Assembly: GCF_023195755.1 (NCBI RefSeq)
Contig: NZ_CP096203.1
Coordinates: 1,364,001 to 1,428,000 of the forward strand
Source: Chryseobacterium nepalense
GTDB taxonomy: Bacteria > Bacteroidota > Bacteroidia > Flavobacteriales > Weeksellaceae
Direction of reading: 5' to 3'
Length of the DNA stretch: 64,000 nt
Made by a program: the position numbers and the translations under genes. Shown here piece by piece: positions 9,130-19,500 of the stretch (positions within the stretch are counted from its first letter, which is position 1; each line of letters begins with the position of its first letter). The notes beneath the pieces were generated by a model. It had not been told where the DNA came from and did not search any database. It saw only the letters and a list, made by a program, of their open reading frames with translations.

Positions 9130-9391
9130 TTCAGGTTATGTTTTTATATTAATCACAATATATATATTTCAAAAAATTACGGTTATGTTCAAGAAATCTC
9201 CAATTAGGGACGTTTATTTACAACGACAAAGTTGTTATAAAAAATTTATATTCCCTATTTAATGATACTGTAGCAAGAATCTATATATATAAAGTTATTC
9301 AAGTTGTAAAAAAAAGATTGTAAAACTTTATCGGCTTTACATACATACTTAACCTACAACATGTAATATTAGTACTATTAAGATTATTTGA

Positions 9392-10567
9392 TTACTTACA
9401 TATTATTTTCCCTAGTTTGCTTCGATTCGCTACATTATAGAGTATGGCAATCCAGATCGTGGAGAGCAAAAGTGAAAGACAGGTAATTCCAAGACCGGAT
9501 TTATAAAGGCTGTACTCTATAATTCCTGATTTATATGCTACAGACAATGCCAGAATTCCAAACTCTCCCGTTTGTGAAAGTAAGGCTCCGCCATACCAGC
9601 TTTCCCTCCACCCGAATTTCAACAGACGGAACGTTATTGCAGACATGATACTGTTACTGGCTAACACAAAAAAAGTTCCCAGAAGAATTATGCTAAAATT
9701 GGAAAAAAGGTAAGGAATATCAAGCCTTAATCCTATCGACACAAAAAAGAATGTAACGAAAAATACTTTAAAAGGAGCCAATGAATGCTCCAGCCAGCTG
9801 AATGTTGTTACCCTTCCTACTACAACACCAGCCATAAAACTTCCAAAAGCACTGCTTATTCCCGCTGCCTCAGCCAATAATCCGGAAATAAGACATATAA
9901 ATAATCCGAAAAATACCTGCAGATCATGATCTTTTTCAATTGAGGCGAAGAATTTCGGGAGTTTTATTTCCCGGAAAGTCCTGATTCTTTTAAGGATGAG
10001 GAAAATAACACCACACAATACAACCGGAAAAATGATAGTAAAGCTATGAAAATCCTGTTTATTCCAAGCTTTCAACAAAGTAAGTACAGGAGCTAGAAGC
10101 AGATCCTGAAATATGAGTATATTTAAAATCATAATACCGAAAGTTGTTTTTAAAGTCTGATGTTTGTTTAAAAACTCACTGACCACCGCGGTACTGTTGA
10201 AAATGAATAAAATAGCAATAAGCAAGATACTGTTCATGGGAAGACCTGCAAAATATCCCACCAGAAATGCACAACCAATACTCAGAAGAATTTTAATAAG
10301 CTGTGCAACTATTGGTTTTATAAGCAGGCTTCTGTTGTCCGGTACATTGATTTCCATTCCCAGGAAAAACATAAGCAGCAAAATTCCTATTTCTCCTATC
10401 GTTTCCGTTTGCTCAGGATCTGTGAAAACTCCTGAAATGTGTGGCCCGAGAATAATTCCCACCAATATATAAGCAATAAGATAAGGCTGATTAAATTTTT
10501 TCAGAACAAACATAATCCCCAATGTGGTAAGGCACAAAATTGAGATCGACCAAAGTAATCCGTTCAT
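9392..10567 (-). CDS. CPA2-type cation:proton antiporter (KefB-like membrane domain)
   Basis: 391 residues, almost all hydrophobic helices, with the Na/H exchanger core: YILVGIILGPHISG in the second helix, IGEIGILLLMFFLGMEI, SAFGSFMAGVVVGR, and GALLSQTGEFGILALS with the conserved Gln/Glu pair. The protein ends after the transporter domain, so the C-terminal TrkA-N nucleotide-binding domain of full KefB/KefC is absent; many CPA2 members are like this. It probably exchanges K+ or Na+ for protons in the inner membrane. It sits about 90 bases downstream of hsp20 on the same strand. Confidence 0.85.
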   Translation of the reverse strand: MNGLLWSISILCLTTLGIMFVLKKFNQPYLIAYILVGIILGPHISGVFTDPEQTETIGEIGILLLMFFLGMEINVPDNRSLLIKPIVAQLIKILLSIGCAFLVGYFAGLPMNSILLIAILFIFNSTAVVSEFLNKHQTLKTTFGIMILNILIFQDLLLAPVLTLLKAWNKQDFHSFTIIFPVVLCGVIFLILKRIRTFREIKLPKFFASIEKDHDLQVFFGLFICLISGLLAEAAGISSAFGSFMAGVVVGRVTTFSWLEHSLAPFKVFFVTFFFVSIGLRLDIPYLFSNFSIILLGTFFVLASNSIMSAITFRLLKFGWRESWYGGALLSQTGEFGILALSVAYKSGIIEYSLYKSGLGITCLSLLLSTIWIAILYNVANRSKLGKIICK

Positions 10568-10657
10568 AGCTTATTGTTTTAGAGTACAAATGAAACAGGT
10601 ACGACAAAAATTGGTTTTCCAAAAGGAAAACCAATGTATAAACTGATTAATAACTAA

Positions 10658-11113
10658 TTATTGAACTTCTATAAGGCGAGGCGCCTGTTTTTTGGCTTTT
10701 TCCGATTTCGGAATGGTAAGTTTCAGAACACCGTTTTCGTATTTTGCTTCAATGTGTTCTTCATCAACCACATTTTCAGCCAGTTCAATACTTCTTCGGA
10801 ATGACTGATAGCTGAACTCTCTTCGGATATAGTTCTCATCTTTTTCTTCTTTCTGATTTTTTCGTGAAGAAGAAATCGTGAGTACATTTCCTTCCAGCGT
10901 AATTTCAAAATCCTGTTTCTCCATTCCCGGAGCAGCCACTTCCACTTCAAAATTTTCGGTATTTTCACGAATGTTCACCGAAGGAAGTGTAGTCAGTGTT
11001 GACGAAAAATTGTTGTTGCCCCAGTTAAAAAGTTCGCGGCTAAAAAAGTCATCGAACAGTGTACGTGGATTTGCAGGGAGCAAACTGCCATTGTTTCTCT
11101 TAACGATTGACAT
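10658..11113 (-). CDS. Hsp20/alpha-crystallin small heat-shock protein
   Basis: 151 residues. After a short N-terminal arm with RTLFDDFFSRELF, the alpha-crystallin domain spans about residues 45-135 (PSVNIRENTENFEVEVAAPGMEKQDF, then the LEGNVLTISSSR strand), and the C-terminal anchor I-x-I-like motif (LKLTIPKSEK) follows. The GVL motif (ENGVLKLTIP) is complete. It is an ATP-independent holdase that keeps unfolding proteins soluble. The start at 11113 fits the typical family length. Confidence 0.93.
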   Translation of the reverse strand: MSIVKRNNGSLLPANPRTLFDDFFSRELFNWGNNNFSSTLTTLPSVNIRENTENFEVEVAAPGMEKQDFEITLEGNVLTISSSRKNQKEEKDENYIRREFSYQSFRRSIELAENVVDEEHIEAKYENGVLKLTIPKSEKAKKQAPRLIEVQ

Positions 11114-11258
11114 AATTTACGAGTTTTTAAAGGTTAAACAATATATTTAATGATCGTAACCTATTCATTACAAACAATATACCATCGAAAAATTCTGAAA
11201 TTTTGTCATTTTTAAACTGAAAAATTGACAGTCAGTATGAAAAAATTTCATCCTGAAA

Positions 11259-12422
11259 TCACTTAAAGCTGCCAAAGAAGTCCAGCATTGATTGTAAAGC
11301 TGTTTCAGAATGCATGATTTCTCCATTTTTAACAGATTCTTCTGCAGCTGAAGAAGCCCTTTTTCTCATTTCCGATTCATAGCCGGCAATAGCTTCCTTT
11401 ATTGTCGAATAGTTTTCGGATGTTAAACATTCACTCAGGTGCAACGCATCTTTCATCGCCATATTCGCTCCTTCTCCCGCAAATGGAGGCATAACATGTG
11501 CCGCATCGCCAATAATGGTGACATTTTCTAAAGGTTTCCAGTACTGATCAAACGGCATACAGTAAATAGGACGAGGAATAAACGGTATTTCCGCACTTTC
11601 AAACAATTTAAGCCAGATGCTGTTCCATCCTGGATACATCTTTTTATACCATTGGATAATTTCAGACTTATCGGAATAGTTCAATCCGCTTGTGGATGAC
11701 CAGTCTTCATCGGCTTTAAAACTGGCATAAAAACCGATTGCCCCTTTTTCTTTCTGTCCCATCAGCAGGTTTTTTTGATTTCCGAAAGCCATAATTTTTC
11801 CGCCTCTCAAAATTGTATTAATTTCAGGAGCATTCACATCAGCATCCGGAATATTTCCCTCCAACATTACAATTCCCGTATAAAAAGGCTTGATTTCCGT
11901 TATATAAGGCCGAATTTTTGAATTTGCTCCGTCACATCCGATCACGATATCAGCATATACTGCAGGCTGATTTTTAAAATACAACATCCAGCCTTCATTT
12001 TCTTTCTCCATCGACAGAAAATGACTGTTCCACACTATTGTATTTTCATTTAAAGAATTCAGCAGAATTTTTCTTAAAGTCCCGCGGTCAATTTCCGGCC
12101 GGAAGTGTTCTTCTTCGAAATTTTCATCAGATTTAGCATCATGATCGCTAAACCAAACCTTTCCATCTTCATCCATGATCTTAGTTTTATCTGCACCGGT
12201 CATAAAGTTTTCTTTAAATACTTCCAGCAGACCTGCAGCACGGATAGCAGCCAGTCCTGAATTCTGATGCATATCAAGCAGGGAACCCTGAACACGGGAA
12301 TTTTTATCAAAATCCCTTTCGTATACTTTTACCTGTACTCCTTTCATCTGTAAAAGTCTTGCCAGAGTCAGTCCTCCGGGGCCGCCGCCGATAATGGCAA
12401 CGGATTTGTTTTTTATCAGCAT
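11259..12422 (-). CDS. FAD-dependent monooxygenase related to Tet(X)
   Basis: 387 residues. The N-terminal Rossmann motif GGGPGGLTLARLLQ binds FAD, VIGCDGANSKIR is the mid-protein DG motif, and the GD motif IIGDAAHVMPPFAGEGANMAMKDAL is complete. The layout and wording closely follow Tet(X)-type flavin monooxygenases (VAIIGGGP, VYERD, ILLNSLE-like and GDAAHLMPPFAGQG-like stretches), but many positions differ and tetracycline inactivation should not be assumed. It lies 22 bases downstream of an AraC regulator on the same strand, so both are probably one transcript. Confidence 0.85.
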   Translation of the reverse strand: MLIKNKSVAIIGGGPGGLTLARLLQMKGVQVKVYERDFDKNSRVQGSLLDMHQNSGLAAIRAAGLLEVFKENFMTGADKTKIMDEDGKVWFSDHDAKSDENFEEEHFRPEIDRGTLRKILLNSLNENTIVWNSHFLSMEKENEGWMLYFKNQPAVYADIVIGCDGANSKIRPYITEIKPFYTGIVMLEGNIPDADVNAPEINTILRGGKIMAFGNQKNLLMGQKEKGAIGFYASFKADEDWSSTSGLNYSDKSEIIQWYKKMYPGWNSIWLKLFESAEIPFIPRPIYCMPFDQYWKPLENVTIIGDAAHVMPPFAGEGANMAMKDALHLSECLTSENYSTIKEAIAGYESEMRKRASSAAEESVKNGEIMHSETALQSMLDFFGSFK

Positions 12423-12444
12423 AGTTTTAAATTATGCTGCAAAG

Positions 12445-13197
12445 TTATTTCTTAGGAAAAACTAAAAATTGTAAAAATCGGTCATTATCATTTTTAAAAA
12501 GTTCTTTTGGCGAAACACCCGAAAGTTTTTTAACGTCTTTTATAAAATGTGACTGATCCGAAAAATTAAGCTGGGGAAAAAGAATCCCGTCTTTGATGTA
12601 TTCCAATGATTTTTGAAAACGAAGTATTTTGCAGTACATTTTTAAGGTAACGCCCAAATATTTTGTGAAATACCGGTTAATCTGCCTTTCACTCCAGTGT
12701 ATGGTTTGTGATAATTCTTTAATGCTGATCTCACCGTTCGCCTCAAAAATCAGCCGGAATAAATTTCGTTTTCGTTCATCAATTGAATTACTGAGATGTT
12801 TTTTTATTGCATGGGAGGCTTTGTCACAAAAATCTTCAAAATTATTGAGATCCTCTTCCCGGAAACCCCAGAAATTTTCAGGCAGTTCTTTTCCGTTGTT
12901 GATAAGTTCAGCAATCGATTCATTGAGAATATATTCCAGCGCCAACGGATTAAAACTGATGGAAAAAAACATGGCAATATTCTGCTGCGGCATTGTTTTA
13001 GGTTTTGTCTCAAGGCCCATCAATACTGTGAAAAACCGTCCGTCTGTTGTCCGGCACAGGAGAAGATCAATTCTGCCGTTAGGAATGATGATCCCTTCTT
13101 TGCACTCAGAAATATTGCTTAATGAAGAAAATCCATATACAAAATCAGCAAGCTTTTCTGCTGGCTTTTTAAAATGATATTGTAGAGGCGAAGACAT
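12445..13197 (-). CDS. AraC family transcriptional regulator
   Basis: 250 residues. The C-terminal third has two helix-turn-helix units (SIKELSQTIHWSERQINRYF, then FPQLNFSDQSHFIKDVKKLSGVSPKELF). The N-terminal part resembles the DUF6597-type domain (PAEKLADFVYGFSSL, IIIPNGRIDLLLC). It heads the pair with the Tet(X)-like monooxygenase, its likely target. The start lies about 38 bases from the remnant mnmE end at the element's left border, so before integration this gene followed mnmE. Confidence 0.88.
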   Translation of the reverse strand: MSSPLQYHFKKPAEKLADFVYGFSSLSNISECKEGIIIPNGRIDLLLCRTTDGRFFTVLMGLETKPKTMPQQNIAMFFSISFNPLALEYILNESIAELINNGKELPENFWGFREEDLNNFEDFCDKASHAIKKHLSNSIDERKRNLFRLIFEANGEISIKELSQTIHWSERQINRYFTKYLGVTLKMYCKILRFQKSLEYIKDGILFPQLNFSDQSHFIKDVKKLSGVSPKELFKNDNDRFLQFLVFPKK

Positions 13198-13234
13198 TCT
13201 TAGGACAATTTCTACAATAAGTTATATTTATGTG

Positions 13235-13252
13235 TTATTTCCCGATACAAAA
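13235..13252 (-). other. attL: displaced original 3' end of mnmE
   Basis: On the minus strand these bases read TTT TGT ATC GGG AAA TAA, that is F-C-I-G-K-stop, the conserved C-terminus of MnmE without the rest of the gene. Bases 13242-13252 are identical to 36208-36218 (CCGATACAAAA on the plus strand). Differences outside that core (GGG AAA TAA against GGA AAG TAG) show which copy came from the chromosome and which from the element. Confidence 0.85.
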
Positions 13253-13362
13253 ATAGTTAATACTAATTATCAATTAGTTATAAAAAATAGGAACAATATA
13301 GCATCAAATAATTAAAAATAACATTATTTTCACCAATTACAGCTCGCTAGTAACAAAGATAG

Positions 13363-13887
13363 CTAAGACCTAAAATAATGTCCGTTACTCTCAAAATAAT
13401 CATGCATTATACTCCTTGCCGTAGCTTCCCAATCAATAACAACCCAATTAGGAATATTAAAGGTATCATCTTCATATAAGTATTGTACAAAATCTTCGTC
13501 CGAATTAAATTCGCCGTAATAAAAATTGTTTACATATTCATATAAGCTTTGAAACTCCATTTTACCTAAACAATCCAAACACGCTTCGTAAACTTCTAGG
13601 TCATGACCTGAATCGTTGATTTGTTCTATTATTTCGTAAATATCTTTAGATATGTGACATTCACTTAACAACCCCATTTTTTCAAGAAAAGGACACTCAT
13701 AATCCTGAAACATAAATTCAGGGTCGGATTCGTCACTGTGTAAATCATACATTGCGGTGAGTAGTGAATCATAGTCGGAATAATCCGAAAGGTTTAACCA
13801 TTTCCCAAATAATGAGCCGTTGTTGTACTTAGCGTACGTTGATACATAGATACTAGAAGTATCAAGACAATTTTGTAAATTTGTCAT
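13363..13887 (-). CDS. ardA: ArdA-type antirestriction protein
   Basis: 174 residues when begun at the ATG at 13885-13887; an upstream in-frame start at 13956 would add 23 residues absent from ArdA. The family wording is clear: SIYVSTYAKYNNGSLFGKWL at the N-terminus, LHSDESDPEFMFQDYE in the middle, and ATARSIMHDYFESNGHYFR at the end. ArdA is an acidic dimer that mimics bent B-DNA and blocks type I restriction enzymes during entry of mobile DNA. Position at the border of the element suits an early-expressed entry function. The acidic composition (many Asp and Glu) agrees. Confidence 0.92.
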   Translation of the reverse strand: MTNLQNCLDTSSIYVSTYAKYNNGSLFGKWLNLSDYSDYDSLLTAMYDLHSDESDPEFMFQDYECPFLEKMGLLSECHISKDIYEIIEQINDSGHDLEVYEACLDCLGKMEFQSLYEYVNNFYYGEFNSDEDFVQYLYEDDTFNIPNWVVIDWEATARSIMHDYFESNGHYFRS

Positions 13888-14596
13888 GTTGATAAGTTTT
13901 AAGCGTGATTTAAAATTTATTGATTCGCCTAGCAGTACGCCAATACTTCTAGGCATTTTTTTGTGAAAAAGTCGCTCACAAAAGCAGTATAAATATACAA
14001 CAAAATGCCGATAAACACAAGTGTTTAAAGCAGTTTTTAACTAAAATATCAACGTCTGTTAAAAACTTTTTAATCACTCGGAGCGCACGAAAGTAAAACA
14101 GCCGCCAAAAAACAAAGAATCTTTGGCAGGGGTGTAACAAAAAAAACACTCTTATGAGTTATGAAATCCGTATAGTGGGTACAGACCCGATGCGTCTATG
14201 AAAATTTTGAAATTTGGGCATAGGGGTACATTTTTAAAGTAAAATTTGACGGGTTGGTGTAAATAGTAAGCTAAGTCTTATACATTCCCATTATATATCA
14301 ATAATCGAATTAGGTATTGAACCACAACATCACAAACCGTCTACCATAGTTTCCTAAAATGTTGGTTTAAAATTATTAGAAGTGAGTTAGAGAGTTTATA
14401 TTATCAACTCTCAAAACACTTTTATTACAGTTTGTAGAGATTGTACAGTGAGGTTACACTAACCTATAAAAAGTAATAAATTTTTCATCATTTACGCTTT
14501 TGAGTCTTTCGTTTATCGAGAGACTTTTCTCGTTTTGGGGTAATTCGGTAGATATATATTGAATAACTATACATCTTAAATAATTGTATAAATAAC
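13888..14596. other. Non-coding region of about 700 bases inside the element
   Basis: No convincing gene. It holds short inverted repeats, for example AAACAC-AA-GTGTTT near 14014 and CAAAGA-A-TCTTTG near 14117, and a locally GC-richer patch around 14080-14200. Such a patch in an otherwise AT-rich element could be an oriT, a small RNA or remnant coding sequence; nothing decides between them. Confidence 0.4.
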
Positions 14597-15355
14597 TTAG
14601 GAATCTTTAAGAGATTTTATATCATTATGTAAAACTTTAAACATTTTTTTTATCATTTCAAAATCATTGCTGGGTATTTCCAACTCTTTAGTGTTAACAC
14701 TTCCAGCAAATTCCCATATCTCTAGAATGTCTTTCCATTCAATCTCATAAGGTTCATAGAAAACATTGTCAGAACTTACAAAAGTACCAGAATTATTAAG
14801 TTTACCAAACCTCTTGTAAACTATACCGTCTCTAGTGACAAACATATAGCTTTTGCCTTTTTTTAAATAATCTTTACTTTCAATGTATTTTCCAATAATG
14901 TATGTACCGTCATTATAAGGAGGCATAGAATCTCCTTCAACAGGAAAAGCTCTGTACTTCCCATTTCTTAAAAAAGGAAGGGACATGTGTTGTAAAGCTT
15001 CAATGTATTCAGGGTCATTGTAGCCAGTAAGATAGCCCATCTTTCCCTTATGGGGAACAATCTCAATTTTATTTTCACCTGTCTTCCCAACTTTGATAGG
15101 CAAGACAATTCTATTATCAGGTAGATTTAAAATGTCATCGATTGAATATTTTTTTAAATCAACAGTTAGCAATAAATCTATACTAACTTTATAATATCTT
15201 GAAATACTAACTAAAATTTCAGGGGATGGACTGTTAGCATCATCCTCATATTTGGCATATCTCCCACGAGTAATGTTAATACTATCAGCAACACTTTGTT
15301 GTGATACCCCAAGCTTACTTCTTAAATACCTTATGTTTTCTGAAAAAATTGACAT
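14597..15355 (-). CDS. XRE-type HTH repressor with S24 (LexA-like) peptidase domain
   Basis: About 252 residues from the ATG at 15353-15355 (MSIFSENIRYLRS); a start at 15376 is possible but adds seven atypical residues. Residues 1-60 form the XRE helix-turn-helix (LGVSQQSVADSINITRGRYAKYE). The C-terminal half is an S24 peptidase fold with the nucleophile Ser in VEGDSMPPYNDG and the general-base Lys in GIVYKRFG. Such repressors cleave themselves when RecA filaments form. It is divergent from the polymerase genes with a palindrome between them, so it most likely represses them and itself until DNA damage. Confidence 0.9.
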   Translation of the reverse strand: MSIFSENIRYLRSKLGVSQQSVADSINITRGRYAKYEDDANSPSPEILVSISRYYKVSIDLLLTVDLKKYSIDDILNLPDNRIVLPIKVGKTGENKIEIVPHKGKMGYLTGYNDPEYIEALQHMSLPFLRNGKYRAFPVEGDSMPPYNDGTYIIGKYIESKDYLKKGKSYMFVTRDGIVYKRFGKLNNSGTFVSSDNVFYEPYEIEWKDILEIWEFAGSVNTKELEIPSNDFEMIKKMFKVLHNDIKSLKDS

Positions 15356-15361
15356 TGCTAT

Positions 15362-15380
15362 AAATTGTAGCAACAAATTT
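15362..15380. promoter_or_regulatory. Candidate operator for the S24 repressor
   Basis: A palindrome-like site with TTGT-AGCA-ACAA at its centre and A/T flanks, in the 61-base gap between the divergent repressor and polymerase genes. Confidence 0.45.
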
Positions 15381-15404
15381 ACATTTTTTTGATATAAAAC
15401 ATAC

Positions 15405-15412
15405 TAATTTTG
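15405..15412 (+). promoter_or_regulatory. Candidate -7 element of the polymerase operon
   Basis: TAATTTTG fits TAnnTTTG and ends 4 bases before the ATG at 15417. The ATG itself is fixed by the conserved N-terminus, so the mRNA would be leaderless or nearly so. Confidence 0.4.
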
Positions 15413-15416
15413 TCTC

Positions 15417-16559
15417 ATGAAACGGAGTATAGTACACATGGATTTGGATACTTTCTTTGTCTCCTGTGAAAGGCTTAAAAACTCAGAACTTGTTGGGAAG
15501 CCAGTGATTATAGGGGGCGGAGATAGAGGTGTTGTTGCTTCATGCTCCTATGAAACAAGATTTTTTGGAGTAAGAAGTGCGATGCCTATAAAAATGGCTT
15601 TAAGGCTTTGCCCTGAAGCAAGAGTCATAAAAGGAGATATGGAAATGTACTCTAACCTATCACATACCGTAACAGAAATTATTCAGGAAAAAGTGCCTGT
15701 CTTGGAGAAAGCCAGTGTTGATGAATTTTATTTAGATTTATCAGGAATGGATAAGTTTTTCGGATGTTACAAATGGACGACTGAAATTGCAGCCAGTGTA
15801 ACAAAAGAAACAGGGTTACCAATAAGCTTTGCATTGTCAACTAATAAAACTGTTTCCAAGATTGGAACAGGAGAATCAAAACCAGTTGGTAGATTACAAT
15901 TACATGAGGAGTTGGTAAAACCATTTCTAAATCCTCTTTCCGTAAAAAAAATTCCAATGGTAGGAAATCAGACCTTCCAGCTATTATCGAGGATTGGTGT
16001 AAGAACTATTAAAACTCTTTCTGAAATGCCAGTTGAGGTACTACATCAACTAATAGGAAAGAATGGAATTGAGCTGTCAAAAAAAGCAAATGGAATTGAT
16101 GAAACACCAGTAATTCCTTATAGTGAAAGAAAATCTATTTCTACAGAAAATACTTTCGCACAAGACACAATAGACATTCAGGGAATTAAAAGTATTATAT
16201 CTGGTATGATTGAACAATTAGGATTTCAATTAAGAAAAGAAAAGTGGCTGACTTCAACTGTAGTTATAAAAATAAGATATAGTAATTTCGATACTGAAAC
16301 TAAGCAATGCAGAATTCCATATACATCATCCGACCATACTTTGTTAAAGTATGCATTAGAACTTTTCAATAAACTCTACACAAGAAGAATTAGGATAAGA
16401 TTGATTGGAGTCAAATTTACAGGCTTAGTACATGGTTGTCATCAAATGAATTTATTTGAAGACACTGAAGAACTTATGTCATTATATCAAACTATGGATT
16501 ATTTGAAACATAGATTTGGTAGTGATAGTGTAATGAAGGCATCAGGATTTTTAAAATAA
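15417..16559 (+). CDS. Y-family translesion DNA polymerase (DinB/UmuC type)
   Basis: 380 residues. Catalytic acids are visible: Asp9 in VHMDLDTFF and Asp102-Glu103 in ASVDEFYLDLSG; the FF pair after the first motif supplies the steric gate. The helix-hairpin-helix region and little finger follow, and QMNLFED near residue 343 looks like a sliding-clamp binding motif. It inserts bases opposite damaged template, at the price of errors. It is followed 5 bases later by a DnaE-type polymerase and faces a self-cleaving repressor, so it is an SOS-type inducible gene. The conserved start leaves almost no leader. Confidence 0.92.
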   Translation: MKRSIVHMDLDTFFVSCERLKNSELVGKPVIIGGGDRGVVASCSYETRFFGVRSAMPIKMALRLCPEARVIKGDMEMYSNLSHTVTEIIQEKVPVLEKASVDEFYLDLSGMDKFFGCYKWTTEIAASVTKETGLPISFALSTNKTVSKIGTGESKPVGRLQLHEELVKPFLNPLSVKKIPMVGNQTFQLLSRIGVRTIKTLSEMPVEVLHQLIGKNGIELSKKANGIDETPVIPYSERKSISTENTFAQDTIDIQGIKSIISGMIEQLGFQLRKEKWLTSTVVIKIRYSNFDTETKQCRIPYTSSDHTLLKYALELFNKLYTRRIRIRLIGVKFTGLVHGCHQMNLFEDTEELMSLYQTMDYLKHRFGSDSVMKASGFLK

Positions 16560-16564
16560 ATAAT

Positions 16565-19500
16565 ATGTTTATAAACTGTCATTCCTATCATAGTTTACGA
16601 TACGGAACCATCTCGATTGAAGAATTAGTTCAACAGGCTGTTGAATCGGAAACTAAAGTTTTGGCTCTAACGGATATTAATACAATTACTGGAATTTATG
16701 ATTTTTACAAGCTTTGTAAAGAGTATGGAATCAAACCAGTTGTTGGAGTTGAGGTAAGAGTTGAGAATGAACTGTATTATATCTGTTTAGCTAAGAATAG
16801 AAGTAGCATAGGTGAAGTAAATCGAATTTTAACAAACTATAATTGTGATGGAATTGAAATCCCTAAAACTAATCCTAAGCTGATAGATTCTTATATTATT
16901 TATCCCCTTAGCAATCTTCCTGAAGTATTATTTGAGAACGAGTTTATAGGTGTAAAGCCAGAAGAATTAAATCTTTTAATTAAACCCGAGTTAAAGAAAT
17001 TAATTAGTAAAATGGTTGTTCTACAATCAGTAACATTTCAAACCAAAAGAGAATATAATTTGCATAAGATATTACGAGCAATTGATAAAAACACTTTACT
17101 GACTAAACTTTCAGCAGATGATTATTGTGGAGAGAATGAAAAGTTTATTAGTATTTCAGACCTCTCAAAAAAGTATGAACATTATCCAGAAATAATAGAA
17201 AATACAAAAAGAATTCTGAATGATTGTGAAATTGAATTTGATTTCTCAACTCCAAAGAATAAGAAGCACTATACAGATAGTAAAGAGAATGATTTTAAGT
17301 TACTAAAACAACTTGCCTATAAGGGACTACAACAGAGATATCCTAATGATAAAGGTATTGCATTGGCAAGAGTAGAAAAAGAGCTTGAAGTTATAGACCA
17401 GCTAAACTTTTGCGGGTATTTTCTTATCACTTGGGATATTATTCAATATAGTAATAAAATGGGATTTATGCATGTTGGAAGAGGAAGTGGAGCAAACAGT
17501 ATTGTAAGTTTTTGTTTGGGAATTACTGACATCTGTCCGTTAGAATTAGATTTGTACTTTGAAAGATTTCTTAATCTAAATAGAAAAACACCTCCAGACT
17601 TTGACATCGATTGGGGATGGGAAAACCGAGATACTATATTAAGATATATCTTTAATAAATATGGAAAAGACCATGTAGCATTTTGTGGAACTAATGTTGA
17701 GTTTAAGTACAAATCTATTTTTAGGGAAGTAGGAAAAGCTTTTGGATTGCCAAAAGAAGAACTTGATATTTTGGCAACAAAATCAATAAATGAACATGAT
17801 GATAACTCTGTGTTCCGTTCTGTTCATAAATATGGAAAGCTTTTAGAAAAATTTCCTAATCAAAGAAGTATGCATGCTTGTGGAATCTTAATTGCTGAAG
17901 AGCCAATTACGAATTTTACAGCATTAGAAATGCCACCAAAAGGATTTCCTATTGTTCAATTTGATATGCACATTGCAGAGGATATAGGCTTTGAGAAGTT
18001 TGATATTTTATCTCAAAGAGGATTGGGAACAATAAATGATACTGTTAAGTTAATCGAAGAAAAAAGAGGTATAAAAGTAGATATCAGAAATACAGCAATT
18101 TCTAAAGATGAGGTAAGAGCGAATGAATTTTTAAGTAAAGGGAAAACCATTGGATGTTTTTATATAGAAAGCCCCGCAATGAGAGGCCTGCTAAGGAGAC
18201 TTAAATGTGAAAATTATAAAGTTTTGGTTGCTGCATCATCTATCATCAGACCTGGAGTTGCTCAAAGTGGAATGATGAAAGAATATATTTTTAGACATAA
18301 TAATCCAGATAAATTTGAATATTTTCATGAAGTTTTTGAAAAAGAATTGGGAGAAACCTATGGCATCATGGTTTATCAAGAGGATGTGATAAAGATTGCT
18401 TTGCATTTTGGAGGCTTATCAGCTCCTGATGGTGATATCTTGAGAAGAGCTATGAGTGGTAAAGGAAGGTCACTATCAGCACTACAGAAAGTAAAAGACC
18501 ATTTTTTTGAATCCTGTAAACAAATAGGTCATTCAGAGCAACTATCAAAAGAAGTTTATAGGCAGATTGAATCCTTTGCAGGTTATTCATTTTGTAAAGC
18601 GCATTCGGCTTCTTATGCAGTAGAAAGTTATCAAAGTTTATATTTAAAGGTTTATTATCCTCTTGAATTTATGGTGTCTGTAATAAACAATCAGGGAGGC
18701 TTTTATAGAACAGAAGTTTACATTCATGAAGCAAGAATGTCTGGTGCTAAAATTATGAATCCCTGTGTAAACAAAAGTGAATATAAAACAACCTTATACG
18801 ATGATGAGGTTTATCTCGGACTCATGCATTTGGAAAAACTAGAAATTAGATTGGGGCATTTTATTCCAGAGGAAAGAAAAAAAAATGGAGATTTTAAATC
18901 TTTAGAAGACTTTGTGAAAAGAGTTCCTGTAGGAGTTGAGACTATACAAATATTAATTTTTATTGGAGCATTTAGATTTACAGGTAAACAAAAACATGAA
19001 CTACTTATTGAAGTAAGATTTTTATTATCTGAGAACAAATTTGACTTTAGATACTTGACATTACTGGAAGAACCCCCAAAGAATTATAAACTACCAAAGG
19101 TTGACAGACATAAATATGAAGATGCATTTGATGAAATAGAGATTTTAGGTTTTCCAGTTTCTTATAGTCCTTTTGATATTCTGCAAACAAAGTACAGAGG
19201 TAGTGTCATGGCTAAAGACTTAATAAAACACCATAAACAAGAAGTGAAAATGTTAGCTTATCTGATTTCAAGAAAGCATGTACCAACCAAGAGAGGAACT
19301 ATGTTTTTTGGTACTTGGATTGATGCAGAAGGCGAATACTTTGATACAGCTCATTTTTCTGATTGCTTGGAAAAGTATCCATTTCAAGGTGGAGGCTGTT
19401 ATTTGTTACTTGGAACTGTTGAAGTTGACTTTCATTTTCCAACAATTACAATTACCAAAATGGCAAAGATGCCTTTCATCCCAGACCCTCGATATTCCCT

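Noticed and set aside
14161..14205. Short ORF beginning MSYEIRIVG
   Set aside because: Only 15 codons before a stop, with no conserved neighbour; it may be a fragment of a lost gene but cannot be supported as one.
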